Shown: piece after piece, positions 4,820 to 6,500 of the stretch
Layout: each line of letters begins with the position of its first letter
How positions within the stretch are numbered: position 1 is the stretch's first letter
NCBI RefSeq assembly: GCF_934754925.1
Contig: NZ_CAKVJA010000073.1
Span: 1-6,500, forward strand
DNA: 6,500 bases
Direction: 5' to 3'
Origin: an uncultured Clostridium sp.
GTDB lineage: Bacteria > Bacillota > Clostridia > Clostridiales > Clostridiaceae
Made by a program: the position numbers and the translations under genes
Notes under the pieces: generated by a model
What the model was told of the DNA's origin: nothing
Seen by the model: only the letters and a program-made list of their open reading frames with translations
Databases searched by the model: none

Positions 4820-6475
4820 ATGAAACTTGCAACAATTAAAAATCTAAAAAAGTATTATGGAGATAGATTAATATTAGATATAGATAAATTTGAAATAGAA
4901 GAAAAAGATAAGATAGGGGTTGTAGGTGAAAATGGAGCGGGAAAAACAACATTATTGAAAATTTTACTTGGAGAAATAAAAGCTGATGAAGGTTCGGTAA
5001 ATTTAACAGATAGTTATTCATATATAAGCCAAATAGATGAGGGATATACTAATTGTAATAATAGTAAGATGAAAAAAGTTTTTAGCGCTCCTGATGAATA
5101 TGAAGACTATTTATCTGGAGGAGAAAAAGTAAAGATTAGAGTAGTGAGTGCATTAGAACAAAATACAAGCCTTATTATAGCAGATGAACCTACTTCTAAT
5201 TTAGATAGTGAAAGTATTGAAGTTTTAGATAATATGTTTAAAAAGTATAAGGGAGCATTATTAATAGTTTCACATGATAGAAAATTTTTAGATGATGTAT
5301 GTAATGAAATTGTAGAGATTGAAGAGGGAAGATTAAAAATATATAGGGGTAATTATAGTAAATATGTAACTTTAAAAGAAGAAAATCATAAGAAACAAAA
5401 AAGAGAATATGAAAAATATATACATGAAAAAGATAGATTAGAGCGTGTAATAAATGAAAAAGAAGTACTTAGAGATAGAATAAAAAAGGCCCCTAAAGGA
5501 ATGGGAAAATCAGAAGCAAAAACTATTAAAATGGGAGATCAAAGAGGAAAAAAACATATTGAAAACAATATAAAATCAATAGAAAAAAGAATAGAGCATA
5601 TGGAAGTTAAGGCACCACCTAAGAAGAAAGAAAGGATTATAATTAATATAAATGAAGGTACTGAAATTGCTACTAAAAATTTAATAGAAATTAAGAAATT
5701 AAAGTTACTAGTAGAAGATAAAATTTTAGTGAATGAAATTAATTTAAATATAAGAAATGGAGATAAAATTGCACTAATTGGAGCTAATGGGTGTGGGAAA
5801 ACCACTTTACTAAGACGAATTTTAAGCAATGATTCAAAAGAAATAAATATATCAAGTAATGTTAAAATAGGATACTTTGATCAAAAACAAGATATTTTAA
5901 ATAATGAAAGGAGTATTTTAGAAAATATAAAAGAAGATTCTAAGTGGGATGATAGCTTTATAAGAATAAATTTAAGTGAGTTTGGGTTTAAGAAAGACTC
6001 TGTAAATAAAATGGTAAGTGAATTATCGGGGGGAGAAAGAGTCAAAGTAGCTATATGTAAAATAATATTATCTGACAATAACTTATTAATATTAGATGAA
6101 CCAACTAATTATTTAGATATAAAAACTATAGAAGCGTTAGAAAATGCTTTAGTTAATACTAATAAAACTTTATTATTAGTATCTCATGACATAGAGTTTA
6201 TATCTAATGTATGTAATCATATAATTGAAATTAAGGATAAAAAAATACATGAATTTACAGGAACTTATCCTGAATACATTAAAAGTTTTGAAAATAATAA
6301 TAAGAATTCAGAAAATAAGCATTTAGATGATGAGATATTACTTCTTGAAAATAAGGTATCGGAGGTAATTTCTTTATTATCAATAGAATCTGATGAAGAG
6401 AAAAAGGAGAAACTTAATGAAGAATATTTAGAACTTGTGAATTCCTTAAAAGAAGTAAAATTAAAAAGGAGTTAA
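4820..6475 (+). CDS. ABC-F ATPase, antibiotic-resistance (ribosome protection) type
   Basis: This is a soluble protein of 551 aa with two ATPase domains and no membrane segment, the ABC-F layout. Such proteins bind the ribosomal E site and, in the resistance branch, dislodge drugs from the peptidyl-transferase centre or exit tunnel. Domain 1 has Walker A GENGAGKTT (36-44), a Q-loop Q71, signature LSGGE (98-102), Walker B IIADEPTSNLD (119-129) and switch H152. Domain 2 has GANGCGKTT (321-329), Q355, LSGGE (402-406), LLILDEPTNYLD (422-433) and H456. Both catalytic Glu (123, 427) are present. Domain 1 is short between Q-loop and signature (about 27 residues), with no Arm insertion, as in Vga/Lsa/Msr/VmlR proteins rather than EttA or Uup. 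The charged linker (about 184-285), with KAPKGMGKSEA at 223-233, resembles that of the same group, and a charged C-terminal helix (about 495-551) follows domain 2. Lincosamide, streptogramin A or pleuromutilin resistance is possible, but the drug range cannot be read from sequence. Starts at ATG with GGAGGTG. Confidence 0.88.
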   Translation: MKLATIKNLKKYYGDRLILDIDKFEIEEKDKIGVVGENGAGKTTLLKILLGEIKADEGSVNLTDSYSYISQIDEGYTNCNNSKMKKVFSAPDEYEDYLSGGEKVKIRVVSALEQNTSLIIADEPTSNLDSESIEVLDNMFKKYKGALLIVSHDRKFLDDVCNEIVEIEEGRLKIYRGNYSKYVTLKEENHKKQKREYEKYIHEKDRLERVINEKEVLRDRIKKAPKGMGKSEAKTIKMGDQRGKKHIENNIKSIEKRIEHMEVKAPPKKKERIIININEGTEIATKNLIEIKKLKLLVEDKILVNEINLNIRNGDKIALIGANGCGKTTLLRRILSNDSKEINISSNVKIGYFDQKQDILNNERSILENIKEDSKWDDSFIRINLSEFGFKKDSVNKMVSELSGGERVKVAICKIILSDNNLLILDEPTNYLDIKTIEALENALVNTNKTLLLVSHDIEFISNVCNHIIEIKDKKIHEFTGTYPEYIKSFENNNKNSENKHLDDEILLLENKVSEVISLLSIESDEEKKEKLNEEYLELVNSLKEVKLKRS

Positions 6476-6500
6476 AATATTCTTCAATTTTTATATGGGA
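6476..6500. other. Non-coding tail at window edge
   Basis: Twenty-five AT-rich bases follow the ABC-F stop. No hairpin, start codon with SD, or other element can be seen before the window ends. Confidence 0.5.

Noticed and set aside
4836..6078. Minus-strand reading frames at 4836-5021, 5539-5829 and 5881-6078
   Set aside because: They are antisense to a complete, motif-rich ABC-F gene, encode low-complexity hydrophobic Leu/Ile/Phe-rich peptides expected from AT-rich complement, and show no convincing SD.
1..6500. CRISPR array, tRNA or rRNA genes, phage or transposon genes
   Set aside because: No regularly spaced repeats, cloverleaf or rRNA-like stretch, integrase or transposase was seen on either strand.

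Overview
The window is very AT-rich and has Gram-positive features: strong AGGAGG-like ribosome binding sites, tight gene packing, a TTG start, and an intrinsic terminator with a T run. Together with protein families typical of Firmicutes, this suggests a low-GC Firmicute, most likely Clostridium or a close relative. The genus is an inference; no marker gene fixes it. All genes are on the + strand.

Region 1 (1-3561) is the 3' part of an operon for a BMP-family nucleoside-type ABC importer. It begins inside the ATPase (only the C-terminal nucleotide-binding domain is in view). Two permeases of the YufP/YufQ (NupP/NupQ) type follow, with an 11-bp and then a 1-bp gene overlap. Nine bases later comes a calcineurin-like metallophosphoesterase of the cyclic-nucleotide phosphodiesterase type. 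A substrate-binding lipoprotein gene is expected upstream, outside the window. The operon ends at a hairpin with seven T (3582-3621).

Region 2 (3632-4693) is a small regulatory operon: a 186-aa protein with a tentative, distant resemblance to the CpeT/CpcT family, followed by a MarR-family repressor that starts at TTG. Its promoter is the most striking element in the window. A perfect TTGACA-16 bp-TATAAT promoter lies wholly within an inverted repeat with 24-bp arms. Each arm carries a 13-bp palindrome of the type TTGATA-N-TATCAA. The only arm mismatch is the base that turns TTGATA into the consensus -35 TTGACA. This looks like a double operator for the MarR protein, implying autoregulation.

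Region 3 (4694-6475) has a GC-richer hairpin (4715-4740) and then an ABC-F ATPase (551 aa) resembling the antibiotic-resistance (ribosome-protection) branch: Vga/Lsa/Msr/VmlR-like. I see no convincing promoter of its own between the hairpin and the gene. It may therefore be expressed by regulated read-through from the MarR operon or by leader attenuation. Regions 2 and 3 may form a drug- or stress-responsive module of sensor/repressor, accessory protein and ribosome-protecting ATPase; that link is inferred from position. The last 25 bases (6476-6500) hold nothing I can assign.
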